DNA of 64,000 nt from DATMNI01 sp035570275 (GTDB lineage Bacteria > Acidobacteriota > Terriglobia > Bryobacterales > Bryobacteraceae): positions 15,848-79,847 of the forward strand of contig DATMNI010000449.1 in assembly GCA_035570275.1 (NCBI GenBank), written 5' to 3'. Shown here in pieces: positions 1-8,100 of the stretch. How positions within the stretch are numbered: position 1 is the stretch's first letter; each line of letters starts with the position of its first letter. The position numbers and the translations under genes are program-made. The notes under the pieces are model-generated. The model had not been told where the DNA came from and did not search any database. It saw nothing but the letters and a program-made list of their open reading frames with translations.

Positions 1-332
1 GCGGTGATGATCATGCCGGGTGTGCAGAATCCGCACTGCAAGCCGTGTTCGTTCCAGAAAGCTTCCTGCAAGGGGTCGAGCTTGCCGTTTTGGGCGAGGC
101 CCTCAATGGTGATGGCCTGGCGGCCATCGGCCTGCACGGCAAACATGGTGCAGGATTTGACAGCCTTGCCGTCGAGCATGACGGTGCAAGCGCCGCAAAT
201 GGACGTTTCGCAGCCGATGTGGGGGCCGGTAAGGCCCGCCACCTCGCGCAGATAGTGGATGAAGAGCAGCCGCGGCTCGACTTCATCGGTGTAGCGTGTG
301 CCGTTGATGGTGAGAGAGATCGTCCGTTTCAT
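1..332 (-). CDS. (2Fe-2S)-binding subunit of a molybdenum hydroxylase, partial
   Basis: The reading frame runs from an ATG at 332 leftwards off the window edge. About 110 residues are visible, beginning MKRTISLTINGTRY. It carries the plant-ferredoxin cysteine set CETSICGACTVMLDGK with a further cysteine in KSCTMF, then the start of the second, all-helical [2Fe-2S] domain with LQCGFCTPGM. That arrangement is typical of the small iron-sulfur subunit of xanthine dehydrogenase / CO dehydrogenase / isoquinoline oxidoreductase enzymes. It passes electrons from the molybdopterin subunit to FAD or an external acceptor. The partner subunits should lie to the left of the window. The specific substrate cannot be told from this subunit. 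Confidence 0.9.
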   Translation of the reverse strand, partial: MKRTISLTINGTRYTDEVEPRLLFIHYLREVAGLTGPHIGCETSICGACTVMLDGKAVKSCTMFAVQADGRQAITIEGLAQNGKLDPLQEAFWNEHGLQCGFCTPGMIIT

Positions 333-434
333 GTGCGCATCCCGAGCTTGAGGATCTTTGCCCAGCGGATACGAAATTAGCAGAAATGGATGAAGAATCA
401 AAGCGGGGGGCGGGGAACGGGGGTTGGGGGTCTT

Positions 435-892
435 TCAATCACCGAACTGGGATTCGAGCCGGGCGGCGATGGAATCCAAAAGCTGTCCGGCCGCCTTCCG
501 GGCTTCTTCCGCTTCCGTTTGTTCTGGCGAATACGGAGCGCCGGGATAGCGGAAGCGCCAGGCGTACTGCGAGAGTCTCTCTATGCCGGCCAGGTGAGCG
601 GTGGCGTCTCCCGCGTATGGCAGGCACATCTGTTTCAGTTCGCCCAGGTCGTGCGTCTTCTTGAACAAACCTCGTGCCAGGTGAGAACGGCTTTCATGCC
701 TTTTTCCGCGCATTGCTGGGCGTGGAACAGCGCTTCAGCGGGCAACCCAGCCGCAATCAGTGCCACGCAGGCGTGGAGATCCGCGCGAGCCCGATCCAGC
801 CACTCCCGCGTCTCCGCAGCCAGGATCTCACGGGGACTCGTACAGCAGCCTCCCTTCGCGGACGACCGTCGCCGGCAGTGAAGCCCGCACAT
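435..892 (-). pseudogene. HEPN-domain protein, frameshifted
   Basis: Two frames together make one HEPN domain. The first (from about 855 down to 668) reads AAETREWLDRARADL and then AQQCAEKGMKAVLTWHE. The second (about 665 to 435) continues FKKTHDLGEL and then FRYPGAPYSPEQTEAEEA, which is the usual second half of the fold. The break is a one-base shift around 665-672. HEPN proteins of this kind are the toxin, usually an RNase, of MNT/HEPN pairs. The nucleotidyltransferase gene directly upstream overlaps its start. The start codon is unclear: the only ATG in the first frame is at 892, inside the upstream gene, and the domain begins only about residue 20. It could be a real pseudogene or a sequencing error. 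Confidence 0.7.
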
Positions 893-1163
893 AGGCTGCC
901 CGTCCTTCGAAGTCGCTTTGCCGCCAAGGTATTACGTCCTTCGGCATGCCAAGACCGGATAGAAGCGAGTAGATGTTGCCGCTGCGCATCCTCTCTTCCG
1001 GCGTATCGTCAGGCACCACCACCAGGAAATCCAGGTCGCTGTCAGGCCCGGCTTCGCCGCGCGCCTGCGAACCGAAGAGGTAGATGCGCACCGGCCTGTA
1101 AAACTCGACCAGACGCCGCGTCATCTCTTCGATCACTTCCTGCCTGGTGAGTTGTAGGTGCAT
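828..1163 (-). CDS. MNT-type nucleotidyltransferase, antitoxin of an MNT/HEPN pair
   Basis: A 111-residue protein with the minimal nucleotidyltransferase signature. LFGSQARGEAGPDSDLDFLV contains the GS...R motif and the two metal-binding aspartates, at about residues 29-48. A third acidic position is not obvious. In known MNT/HEPN modules the nucleotidyltransferase neutralises the HEPN RNase, in some systems by adding AMP to it. The HEPN gene follows on the same strand and overlaps this stop codon, which supports the pairing. Because the partner is frameshifted, this antitoxin may now be an orphan. Confidence 0.85.
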   Translation of the reverse strand: MHLQLTRQEVIEEMTRRLVEFYRPVRIYLFGSQARGEAGPDSDLDFLVVVPDDTPEERMRSGNIYSLLSGLGMPKDVIPWRQSDFEGRAAYVRASLPATVVREGRLLYESP

Positions 1164-1288
1164 GGTCCAATCTACCGCCGCCTCTCAAAGGTTATCGCAG
1201 TTGGAACGCTGCCGACGTCTTGGATGGCCACGGCACTCCGGAGCCGTTGCAGGAACCGGCCTCCGCGTAATCTCTAGCGAGGCGCTAC

Positions 1289-1516
1289 CTCAGACCGAAA
1301 GTGCTCTTCACCGGAGAGACGCGGAGCCACAGAGAGAACGCTGAGGAAGATCAAAAAACTGATATGGCTTTCTTCATCGGTCGTAGTTAGTCACAATCCG
1401 GGGTTGGCGTATAAACCGACAACCCTACCTCTGTGCAAGGCATGCCTCGGTGCCTCTACTCTGCGACTTCCTCCGAGTCTCGGGCGTCTCTGCGGTTAAC
1501 AGAAACTTGACTCATT
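1289..1516. repeat. Dispersed intergenic repeat, copy A
   Basis: The gene-free stretch 1164-1656 holds this 228-base block. It recurs in the same orientation at 61677-62023. Both begin CTCAGACCGAAAGTG, share internal stretches such as GTGCAAGGCATGCCTC, and end GCGGTTAACAGA..CTTGACTCATT. The left end (ACCGGAGAGACGCGGAG) and the reverse complement of the right end (ACCGCAGAGACGC) resemble each other, so the block has imperfect inverted ends. No gene is recognised here. It may be a miniature mobile element or a structured intergenic repeat. Confidence 0.8.
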
Positions 1517-1656
1517 ACACCAAGCGGTCCCGTCTTAACGCTTCGTCCTCCCGCCGGGGGTATACAGCATTACAGTCAAGAGTTCCAGAAGCCGTGCGAC
1601 AGGCGTTGATGGTAACCGACTTGCTCATATGACGGGCGCGGGGAGGAATGAACCTA

Positions 1657-1914
1657 ATGAAACGTTTTTTTGGATCTCTCGTGTTGGCCGGCGTACTCTT
1701 GTCGCCGGCAGCGGTCTTTGGCGATGACCATCATCGGTACTATGACCGCGACCATCGTGATTGGCACGAATGGAACGAAGGCGAGAACCGCGCGTATCGC
1801 CATTGGTTAATGGAAGAACGGCGTGAGCGTCAATACCGGGAGTACGCCAGGCTCAAGGCCGAGCGCCAACGCGAGTATTGGCGTTGGCGGCATGAGCATT
1901 CCGATTGGCGGTAA
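1657..1914 (+). CDS. Small exported charged protein of unknown function
   Basis: An 85-residue protein. An ATG at 1648 is also possible, but GGGAGGA at 1641-1647 touches it and is better spaced for the ATG at 1657. It has a short signal peptide (MKRFFGSLVLAGVLLSPAAVFG). The mature part is very rich in Asp, His, Arg, Glu, Tyr and Trp, with patches such as HHRYYDRDHRDWHEW and a C-terminal REYWRWRHEHSDWR. It is probably periplasmic. The aromatic and charged repeats suggest metal, polyanion or envelope binding, but no family is recognised. It stands alone, downstream of a repeat. Confidence 0.6.
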   Translation: MKRFFGSLVLAGVLLSPAAVFGDDHHRYYDRDHRDWHEWNEGENRAYRHWLMEERRERQYREYARLKAERQREYWRWRHEHSDWR

Positions 1915-2083
1915 TCCTGGACCTTTCCGGGCAGCCGATATAGTGCCGGCTGACGACCGAAACCACGTGACTCGGGTGGCCGCCGCCGCTCGTGGTGCCC
2001 GCTTGCCCGGCCCGCGGTGTACCGCCGGACGGCAGCGGGTTGAAGCGGCGGTCGCGCCCCACCCGGCGCGTGCTGCTGGTTCA

Positions 2084-2115
2084 AGCTGACGGCTGAAGGC
2101 TGACTGCTGAAAGCT
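2084..2115. repeat. AGCTGACGGCTGA-type intergenic repeat
   Basis: A run of near-repeats of GGCTGA / GCTGAAAGC lies just upstream of the M20 peptidase. The same sequence family forms the inverted repeat at 6108-6222. A weak promoter-like TACACT follows at 2122-2127, ahead of the peptidase start. Confidence 0.5.
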
Positions 2116-2140
2116 CCTTGCTACACTGAACACAGAGAGA

Positions 2141-3442
2141 ATGGCTGGCAACACGGTGTCGGCGGGGATTCATATCGGTGAACTGACGGAGCATCGCGGA
2201 GTGCGCGAGTGTCTGGAGTGGTTCACGCGCGAAAAGCGGTGGATCAATGAGTCCCACCTGCAGCTTTGCCGTGTGCCGGCGCCTACCTTCGTGGAACAGG
2301 AGCGCGCGGCCTGGTTTCAAGAGCAGTTTCGGGAGGCCGGCTGGGAAGCTGCGATCGACCGCGCGGGCAACGTGATCGCCACCCTGGGGGCGGCGCCTTA
2401 CGTGGCCCTCACGGCGCACCTGGATACCGTCCTGGCGCCGCGCGGCAAGGATGATATTCGCGTGGGCCCGGACGGGCGCTTTCACGGTCCCGGCGTTTCC
2501 GACAACGGGGCCGGGCTGGCTGCGCTGCTGGCGGTGGCGCGGGCGTGGAAGAGTTCCAGCGGGCTTCCCGAATCGGCCGCCGGCCTGCTGCTGGTGGCCA
2601 ACGTGGGGGAAGAGGGCGAAGGCAACCTGCTCGGCATGCGCCACCTGTGCAAGCAATCCCCGCTGGCGCGCAAGATTCAGGCGTTTCTGATCGTGGACGG
2701 CGCTAACATCGACCACATCACTACGCGCGCCTTGGGCAGTCGGCGGTTTGAGGTGACCTTTACGGGCCCCGGAGGCCATAGCTGGAGCGATTTCGGTGTG
2801 GGGAATCCGGTGCATGCGCTGTGCCGAGCGGTGGCATTTTTTTCCGAAACACGGCTGGATGGCGGCAAAGACTGCGGCGGTAAAGACAGTGGCGGTAAAG
2901 ATAGCTGGGGTAAAGACGGCGGACCCAAGTCGTCAGTGAATGTGGGATTGATCGAGGGCGGCTCCGGAGTCAACGCCATCGCCCAGACGGCGCGCGCCAA
3001 GGTGGATATCCGCTCCGAAAACAACCAGCGAATGGATGAGCTGGTGGAGATCCTGACGAGCGCCGTGGACCGGTCGCGCGATATTGAAAACCAGCGTGCC
3101 AACGGCGGAAGAGTGGCCGCGAAGCTGAAGGAAATCGGGTCCCGGCCAGCCGCCGCGTTGGCGGAGAACGCCGCCATCCTGCGGTATCTGCGGGCCGTCG
3201 AGGGGCACTTGGGGATCCGGTCGCACCTGGACTGCTCCTCCACCGACGCCAACATTCCGCTGTCGCTCGGCATCCCGGCGCTGGCTGTGGGCGCGGGCGG
3301 ACTCGGCGGTGGAGCGCACACTACCCAGGAATGGTACAGCCCGGAAGGCCGCGACCTGGGGCTCAAGCGAATCTTCCTCACGTTGCTGCTGCTGATGCGC
3401 GACGGCGCCGGCGGAAACCCGGCCGGGGGCAACGGCAAGTGA
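2141..3442 (+). CDS. M20-family zinc peptidase
   Basis: A 433-residue member of the M20/PepT-like metallopeptidases (peptidases and deacetylases with two zinc ions). The expected residues are present in order: metal His in LTAHLDTV, bridging Asp in GPGVSDNGAG, the catalytic Glu pair in VANVGEEGEG, a further metal Asp in IVDGAN, the lid-domain GGHSW, and the C-terminal metal His in GGAHTTQEWY. No signal peptide is seen, so it is cytoplasmic. Residues about 241-260 are a low-complexity insert of four GGKDS-like units in the lid domain. The stop codon lies in the first unit of a 14-bp tandem repeat leading into the transporter gene. Substrate unknown. Confidence 0.88.
   Translation: MAGNTVSAGIHIGELTEHRGVRECLEWFTREKRWINESHLQLCRVPAPTFVEQERAAWFQEQFREAGWEAAIDRAGNVIATLGAAPYVALTAHLDTVLAPRGKDDIRVGPDGRFHGPGVSDNGAGLAALLAVARAWKSSSGLPESAAGLLLVANVGEEGEGNLLGMRHLCKQSPLARKIQAFLIVDGANIDHITTRALGSRRFEVTFTGPGGHSWSDFGVGNPVHALCRAVAFFSETRLDGGKDCGGKDSGGKDSWGKDGGPKSSVNVGLIEGGSGVNAIAQTARAKVDIRSENNQRMDELVEILTSAVDRSRDIENQRANGGRVAAKLKEIGSRPAAALAENAAILRYLRAVEGHLGIRSHLDCSSTDANIPLSLGIPALAVGAGGLGGGAHTTQEWYSPEGRDLGLKRIFLTLLLLMRDGAGGNPAGGNGK
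2861..2920 (+). repeat. In-frame 15-bp tandem repeat, four units
   Basis: Four units of GGCGGTAAAGACAGT type lie inside the M20 peptidase gene and encode GGKD(C/S) repeats. The unit is a multiple of three, so changes in copy number would keep the frame. Confidence 0.85.
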
Positions 3443-3522
3443 GCCGGGCCAAGTGAGCCGGGCCAACTGAGTCGAACCAAGTGAGTCGAACCAAGTGAGT
3501 CAAACCAGGTGACTCGAACCAG
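3439..3522 (+). repeat. 14-bp tandem repeat, six units, spanning a stop and a start codon
   Basis: Six consecutive 14-base units of the type GTGAGTCGAACCAA, at 3439, 3453, 3467, 3481, 3495 and 3509. The first unit supplies the TGA stop of the M20 gene and the last supplies the GTG start of the DMT transporter. Five of the six units contain GTGA. Fourteen is not a multiple of three, so each added unit shifts the frame, and any unit could offer an alternative GTG. Confidence 0.9.
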
Positions 3523-4411
3523 GGCCGAATTGGCGCTGGTAGGCAACGCGGCGATTTGGGGCGCTACGTTCGTCCTGGTGAAGGCAGCGTTGGGCGGTGT
3601 TTCGCCGGCGATGTTTCTGGCGGCGCGCTTCTCTGTAGCGGCGGCGGCGCTGCTGGTGCTGTTCCGCGGCATTTGGAAGGAACCGGTCTCCTGGAAATCG
3701 CTGGCGGGCGGCGGGCTCACCGGCATTTTCCTCTATTCGGGCTTTTTGCTGCAAACGCTCGGTTTGCGCCTCACCACGGCTCCCAAGTCGGCATTTATCA
3801 CGGGTCTATCCACGGTGATGGTACCTTTGCTGGCTGCGCTCGTCTATCGGATCAGGCCCCAGGTTTCCGAGGTGGCTGGTGTGCTGGTGGCCACGGCGGG
3901 GATGGGTTTGATGACGCTCGAAGGCCCTGTGGGTTCCATCAGTGGCTCGATCGGTGGTTCCATTAGCAGGGGCGACTGGTTGACGTTTAGCTGTGCCATT
4001 GCATTTGCGGCGCACATCGTCACCCTGGGCCATTTTTCAGGGCGGATGAGCTTTGAGCTATTGTCGGTTATGCAGGTTGGTTTTGCCGCCCTGGCGGCTT
4101 TGCTGCTGTTGCCGTGGGTGGAAACGCCCCAGACACAATGGCGCTCCATGGTGATCTGGGCCATAATGATAACAGGTCTTCTGGCGACTGCTTTGGCGTT
4201 TACGGTCCAGGCTTGGGCACAGCACTACACTACTGCAACACGGACTGCCCTGATCTATTCGCTGGAGCCGGTTTTCGCCTGGATGACGTCGTATTGCATT
4301 ACCGGTGAGAGCCTTTCGGGGCGCGCCGCCGCGGGAGCGGCTCTCATTTTGAGTGGAGTTGTGTTGGTGGAGATGAAACCGTTCGGTTCGCGGCTACATC
4401 CATTTAAATAG
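3509..4411 (+). CDS. EamA/DMT-family transporter
   Basis: About 300 residues with some ten hydrophobic segments in two repeated halves. The first half begins LALVGNAAIWGATFVLVKAAL, typical of EamA permeases (drug/metabolite transporter superfamily, inner membrane exporters). The second half ends YSLEPVFAWMTSYCITGESLSGRAA, the usual EamA C-terminal signature. The loop between the halves holds a short Gly-Ser-Ile repeat (GSISGSIGGSISRG). The GTG start comes from the last unit of the 14-bp repeat; no clear ribosome-binding site precedes it. The gene follows the M20 peptidase by 66 bases and may be co-transcribed. Cargo unknown. Confidence 0.88.
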   Translation: MTRTRAELALVGNAAIWGATFVLVKAALGGVSPAMFLAARFSVAAAALLVLFRGIWKEPVSWKSLAGGGLTGIFLYSGFLLQTLGLRLTTAPKSAFITGLSTVMVPLLAALVYRIRPQVSEVAGVLVATAGMGLMTLEGPVGSISGSIGGSISRGDWLTFSCAIAFAAHIVTLGHFSGRMSFELLSVMQVGFAALAALLLLPWVETPQTQWRSMVIWAIMITGLLATALAFTVQAWAQHYTTATRTALIYSLEPVFAWMTSYCITGESLSGRAAAGAALILSGVVLVEMKPFGSRLHPFK

Positions 4412-4464
4412 CTGCCGGCAGCGAATATATAATGTTCCTGCGCGCAGGAGGAGCAAGAAGGCCC

Positions 4465-6102
4465 ATGAGTTTCCTTAAGTCGATGAATTTCCTGAACAAG
4501 CTACGTACCCAAAAAGCCCTATCGTTCACGTTGGTTTTGTTCACTCTGTCGGTAGGTATCGTGATCGGCACCCTGATCAGTTCCGGCGTGAAAGCCGCTA
4601 AGGCCGATGGCGCCGCGGTGGCGCCCGGAGCCACGCCGCTGACCATCCCGAACCCGGTTGAGTTGTCCAATGCCTTTACGCAGATTGCCAAGCAGGTTGG
4701 ACCCTCGGTCGTGAATATCTCTACGACCTATCTGCCGAAGGTGGCGGCGCGGCCGCGGACCAATAACCGGCGCCAGGTGGCGCCTCCGGACGACGAGGAG
4801 CAAGGCGACAACGGCGGGATGGACGATCTGCTCAATCGATTCTTCTCGAACCCGTTCGGTAACGGCGGTCAAGACATGCCGGCGCGTAAAGGTTACGCCC
4901 TGGGCTCGGGAGTGGTGGTCGATAAGGCCGGCTACATTTTGACCAACAATCACGTGGTGGACAAGGCCGACCGCATCCAGGTGAAGTTCAATGGCGATGC
5001 TACCGAATACGACGCCAAGGTTGTGGGGACTGACGCGCCAACCGATCTGGCCGTGATTCGCGTGGAAGGCAAGAAGGATGTGGTGCCGGCCAAGATTGGC
5101 AATTCGGACGCGGTGCAGGTTGGCGACTGGGCTATGGCGATTGGCTCTCCGTTCGGCTTCCAGGCCACGGTAACGGCGGGAATCATCAGCGCCAAAGAGC
5201 GGGACATCCCGGGCGACAGTACCCAGTTCCAGCATTTCCTGCAGACCGATGCCGCCATCAACCCCGGCAATAGCGGCGGGCCGCTGCTCAATATCCGCGG
5301 TGAGGTGATCGGCATCAACACCGCTATCGCGTCGCGCTCCGGCGGGTACCAGGGCGTAGGCTTCGCGCTGCCCATCAACGCCGGGGCGCGCGTTTACAAC
5401 GACATCATCAAGAACGGCAAGGTTACCCGCGGATCCATCGGCATCAAGTTCACGCCTTCGGATACGGACCGGGCTCGCGCCAGCCTGAAAGTTGAGGGCG
5501 TGAAGGAAGGCGTATTCGTGGAGCAGGTGGCCGCCGGCGGCCCGTCGGACAAGGCCGGCATGAAGGATGGCGACGTGATCGTCTCCGTCAACGGCAAGCC
5601 GGTTCATGAAGGCACCGATCTGATCAACACGGTGACAGCCACGCCGATCGGCGATGCCCTGAACATCGGTGTGATGCGCGAGGGCAAGCACGAGAGCCTG
5701 AAGGTGGTGGTAGGCGACCTGGCGCAGATCTTCCCGAAGGAATTCGGCAACCCGAACGACGATCTCTCGAAGAACGGAGAAGCCACTACGGTCAGCTTCG
5801 GCATGCAGATCCAGAGCCTGACGGACAAGCAGCGCGATACCCAGGGCGTGAAAGTGAAGAGCGGGGTCCAGGTGGTCTCGGTGGAGCCCAACTCCTTTGC
5901 GGAGGATATCGGATTGCAGCAGGGTGACATCATCGTGTCCATCAACCGGCACGAGGTGGCGGCGAAGGAAGACATCACCCGGATTCGCGATACGCTGAAG
6001 CCGGGCGATGCCGTACAGTTCCGCGTGATGCGGCGGGTTGGCCGCGGCACCGACTGGGCGGCGACATTCGTGGCAGGCACGCTGCCGGTCAACGGCCGGT
6101 AG
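4465..6102 (+). CDS. HtrA/DegQ-type periplasmic serine protease
   Basis: 545 residues from the ATG at 4465, chosen because GGAGGAG at 4448-4454 is correctly spaced; a further ATG at 4432 has no such site. A single N-terminal hydrophobic segment (ALSFTLVLFTLSVGIVIGTL) acts as signal or anchor. The trypsin-like domain has the triad His163 (TNNHVV), Asp194 (TDLAVI) and Ser270 (GNSGGPL). Two PDZ domains follow, the first around GVFVEQVAAGGPSDKAGM and the second around VVSVEPNSFAEDIGLQQGD. Proteins of this family degrade or refold damaged envelope proteins. The loop between the signal segment and the protease domain is long, charged and Asn/Gly-rich. TATAAT at 4427-4432 could be the promoter -10. 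Confidence 0.95.
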   Translation: MSFLKSMNFLNKLRTQKALSFTLVLFTLSVGIVIGTLISSGVKAAKADGAAVAPGATPLTIPNPVELSNAFTQIAKQVGPSVVNISTTYLPKVAARPRTNNRRQVAPPDDEEQGDNGGMDDLLNRFFSNPFGNGGQDMPARKGYALGSGVVVDKAGYILTNNHVVDKADRIQVKFNGDATEYDAKVVGTDAPTDLAVIRVEGKKDVVPAKIGNSDAVQVGDWAMAIGSPFGFQATVTAGIISAKERDIPGDSTQFQHFLQTDAAINPGNSGGPLLNIRGEVIGINTAIASRSGGYQGVGFALPINAGARVYNDIIKNGKVTRGSIGIKFTPSDTDRARASLKVEGVKEGVFVEQVAAGGPSDKAGMKDGDVIVSVNGKPVHEGTDLINTVTATPIGDALNIGVMREGKHESLKVVVGDLAQIFPKEFGNPNDDLSKNGEATTVSFGMQIQSLTDKQRDTQGVKVKSGVQVVSVEPNSFAEDIGLQQGDIIVSINRHEVAAKEDITRIRDTLKPGDAVQFRVMRRVGRGTDWAATFVAGTLPVNGR

Positions 6103-6107
6103 GGAAG

Positions 6108-6222
6108 AAGCTATCAGCCTTCAGCTATCAGCTTTCAGCATAACCGGACCAGGCCGTCACCGGCGGGCTCACGGTAGCCGGTTTAGCTGATGGCTGACGG
6201 CTGATCGCTGATAGCTTTTCCT
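6108..6222. repeat. Inverted repeat with about 32-bp arms
   Basis: Left arm 6108-6141 (GAAGCTATCAGCCTTCAGC...) and right arm 6185-6220 (...GCTGATCGCTGATAGCTT) are imperfect reverse complements, separated by about 43 bases. Both are built from GCTGA / TCAGC units like the repeat at 2084-2115. It sits between the htrA-like gene and the next gene, where it could act as a transcription attenuator. Just after it, TAGACT at 6225-6230 could be a -10 box. Confidence 0.75.
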
Positions 6223-6240
6223 GCTAGACTGTATGTAAAG

Positions 6241-6750
6241 ATGCCAAAGATTCTGAGCGGAGCCGCGATGGCGGCCATGGTGCTTGTTGCCTGGGGCGCC
6301 GATGGCACCGTTCCGGTGAAGAAGAGCGCTACCAAATCGGCGGTGGTCCAGAAGAAACCGGCAAGTTCAACCAAGGCGTCGGCCCCCAGGGCGCCAGCCT
6401 CAAGAACTACGGCGTCTTCGCACCGCGGCGGTAAGAAGGCGCCGGTGAGCCGGGTGACCTGGCGCAATCGCCAGTTGGCTCCCACACCGGACCGTTACAA
6501 GGAAATTCAGAGCGCACTGGCAGCCAAGGGTTATCTGAAACCGGAAGACGCGAACGGATCGTGGAACCAGGCATCCGCGGACGCGCTCAAAAGGTTCCAG
6601 TCCGAGCAGAATATCGAGTCTACCGGGAAGATCAATTCCTTGTCCCTGATCGCCCTGGGGCTCGGGCCGAAACACGAGACGCCTTCGGTGCCAACCAAGG
6701 CGCCGCCAGACCCGGGCCAGCAACCGCCGGCTACCGGGCAGCAGGATTAA
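6241..6750 (+). CDS. Exported peptidoglycan-binding-domain protein
   Basis: 169 residues. A signal peptide (LSGAAMAAMVLVAWGADG) is followed by a Lys/Ala/Ser-rich linker. A PG_binding_1-type three-helix domain follows at about residues 80-140 (YKEIQSALAAKGYLKPEDAN ... SADALKRFQSEQNIESTGK), ending in a Pro/Gln-rich tail. Domains of this type bind cell-wall peptidoglycan and usually anchor or target another activity; no catalytic domain is seen here. A possible -10 box ends only 10 bases before the ATG, so the leader is very short. Confidence 0.85.
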   Translation: MPKILSGAAMAAMVLVAWGADGTVPVKKSATKSAVVQKKPASSTKASAPRAPASRTTASSHRGGKKAPVSRVTWRNRQLAPTPDRYKEIQSALAAKGYLKPEDANGSWNQASADALKRFQSEQNIESTGKINSLSLIALGLGPKHETPSVPTKAPPDPGQQPPATGQQD

Positions 6751-6767
6751 CTGGAATTAGCCGGCAA

Positions 6768-7961
6768 TCATCGTGAGTGAGTTACGTCATCGGTGCTGAA
6801 GCGGCTTCGTCCGAAACCGGGGCTGGAACCTGCTCCGTGTCCCCGAAAGACATACCTGCCGGAAACCGCCGAGGCTCCAATTGCCGCGGCCGCCATCAGA
6901 AACGCCGCGGCGTATCCGAAGCGGTTGGCGATAGCTCCGGCAGCCAGCGAACCGATTCCCACAAACAAGTCGTAGAACGCGGTCAGGACTCCGAGCGCGG
7001 AACCGCGCTGCTGCTCGGGCGTGCGCCGCAGTACGGTGGACGCCACCGACGACCACGGAAACGAGAAGCCAAAGCCCAGCAGCGCGGTGCCGCCAAGGGC
7101 GACGGCCGCGGTGGGCGCCAGGGCGACGAGCACCAATCCGAGGGCCATAAGGCTGATGCCGCCATAGTACGTGATGGCGGGATGGATGCGGTCGGGCAGT
7201 CCGCCGAGAAAGAAGCGCGACACCAGGATCAGCGATGCGTACGCCGTGAAAGCCACGGGCCCGGCGTTACCGAAGCGGGCCAGATGCAGAATCAGAAAGC
7301 CCGCCACCACGGGGTAGTGCACGTTGACGAATCCAATGGAAATGCCGGGCGCCACGATCGAAGCCGGCACCAGGCGCCGCCGCACGGGACGCGCCGCCGG
7401 CCGGTATTCTTCGGGTACGCGTGTCAGAATAGCGAATGCCATGAGCGCCGCCACCACCTGCATCACGGCGGCGCGCTCAAACGACCCCAGCCATTGGCCC
7501 ACCACCGGGCCGGCCGAGATGCCGCCCCAAATTCCGCTGCTCAGGTAGCCCAGCACCTGGCCGCTGCGGTGAACGCCGGCCAATTCCACCGCCCACGCGG
7601 CGGCCCCAGTGTACAGACAGGCTTCACCGAACCCCTGAAAGATGCGGCCCAGGTAGGCGCCGACGATCCCCAAGGGCAGCAGATAGCAAATGCCCGCCGC
7701 GGCGCAGGCCATGAGGCCGGTGAGAAAGGCGGCTTTGCGTCCGCGATTGTCGGCCAGCGGCCCGGAGAAGAAGCGCGCGCCCAGCGCGACAAACGAGAAG
7801 ACTCCGATCACCAGGCCGACGGTCTGGTCAGACCCGCCGAGATCGCGCCGGACGTGCGGCGCCAGGCCCGGAAGCACGGTGCCGATGCCGAGGAACCCCA
7901 GAAATGTCGCTCCGATCAGGCACCAGAATTTGGCGCCAAACCCAGTCGGAAACAACCCCAT
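6768..7961 (-). CDS. MFS transporter
   Basis: About 397 residues from MGLFPTGFGAKFWCLIGATF. The open frame extends a further 35 codons upstream, but those look non-coding, and GAAAGAGC before the ATG at 7961 is a plausible ribosome-binding site. About twelve hydrophobic segments are present. The family loop motif is GPLADNRGRKAAFLTG (D-R-x-G-R-K) between segments 2 and 3, with a second-half counterpart around RFFLGGLPDRIHP. This is a major facilitator superfamily permease of the inner membrane, probably an exporter, of unknown substrate. Its first 20 codons plus leader are duplicated at 10276-10341. Confidence 0.9.
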   Translation of the reverse strand: MGLFPTGFGAKFWCLIGATFLGFLGIGTVLPGLAPHVRRDLGGSDQTVGLVIGVFSFVALGARFFSGPLADNRGRKAAFLTGLMACAAAGICYLLPLGIVGAYLGRIFQGFGEACLYTGAAAWAVELAGVHRSGQVLGYLSSGIWGGISAGPVVGQWLGSFERAAVMQVVAALMAFAILTRVPEEYRPAARPVRRRLVPASIVAPGISIGFVNVHYPVVAGFLILHLARFGNAGPVAFTAYASLILVSRFFLGGLPDRIHPAITYYGGISLMALGLVLVALAPTAAVALGGTALLGFGFSFPWSSVASTVLRRTPEQQRGSALGVLTAFYDLFVGIGSLAAGAIANRFGYAAAFLMAAAAIGASAVSGRYVFRGHGAGSSPGFGRSRFSTDDVTHSR

Positions 7962-7978
7962 TGCTCTTTCGATATTAG
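7912..7978. repeat. Direct repeat copy 1 (5' end of the MFS gene)
   Basis: The first 17 or so codons and the leader of the MFS gene. The same 66-67 bases recur in the same orientation at 10276-10341 with about five differences. Confidence 0.9.
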
Positions 7979-8100
7979 CGGGTCTGTCCCCATGGTGTAA
8001 CGTTGCAGTGCAGCAGAGTTTGAGATCGACCGTCGATCGCGATCTTGAAGGAATTACCCCGATCATCAGTCACGTCGTAATGAAAACCTGGGGGCACCTC

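Noticed and set aside
4519..5952. 477-codon minus-strand frame
   Set aside because: Antisense to the HtrA-like protease.
6777..8000. 407-codon plus-strand frame
   Set aside because: Antisense shadow of the MFS transporter; rich in Arg, Gly, Gln and His with no family features.
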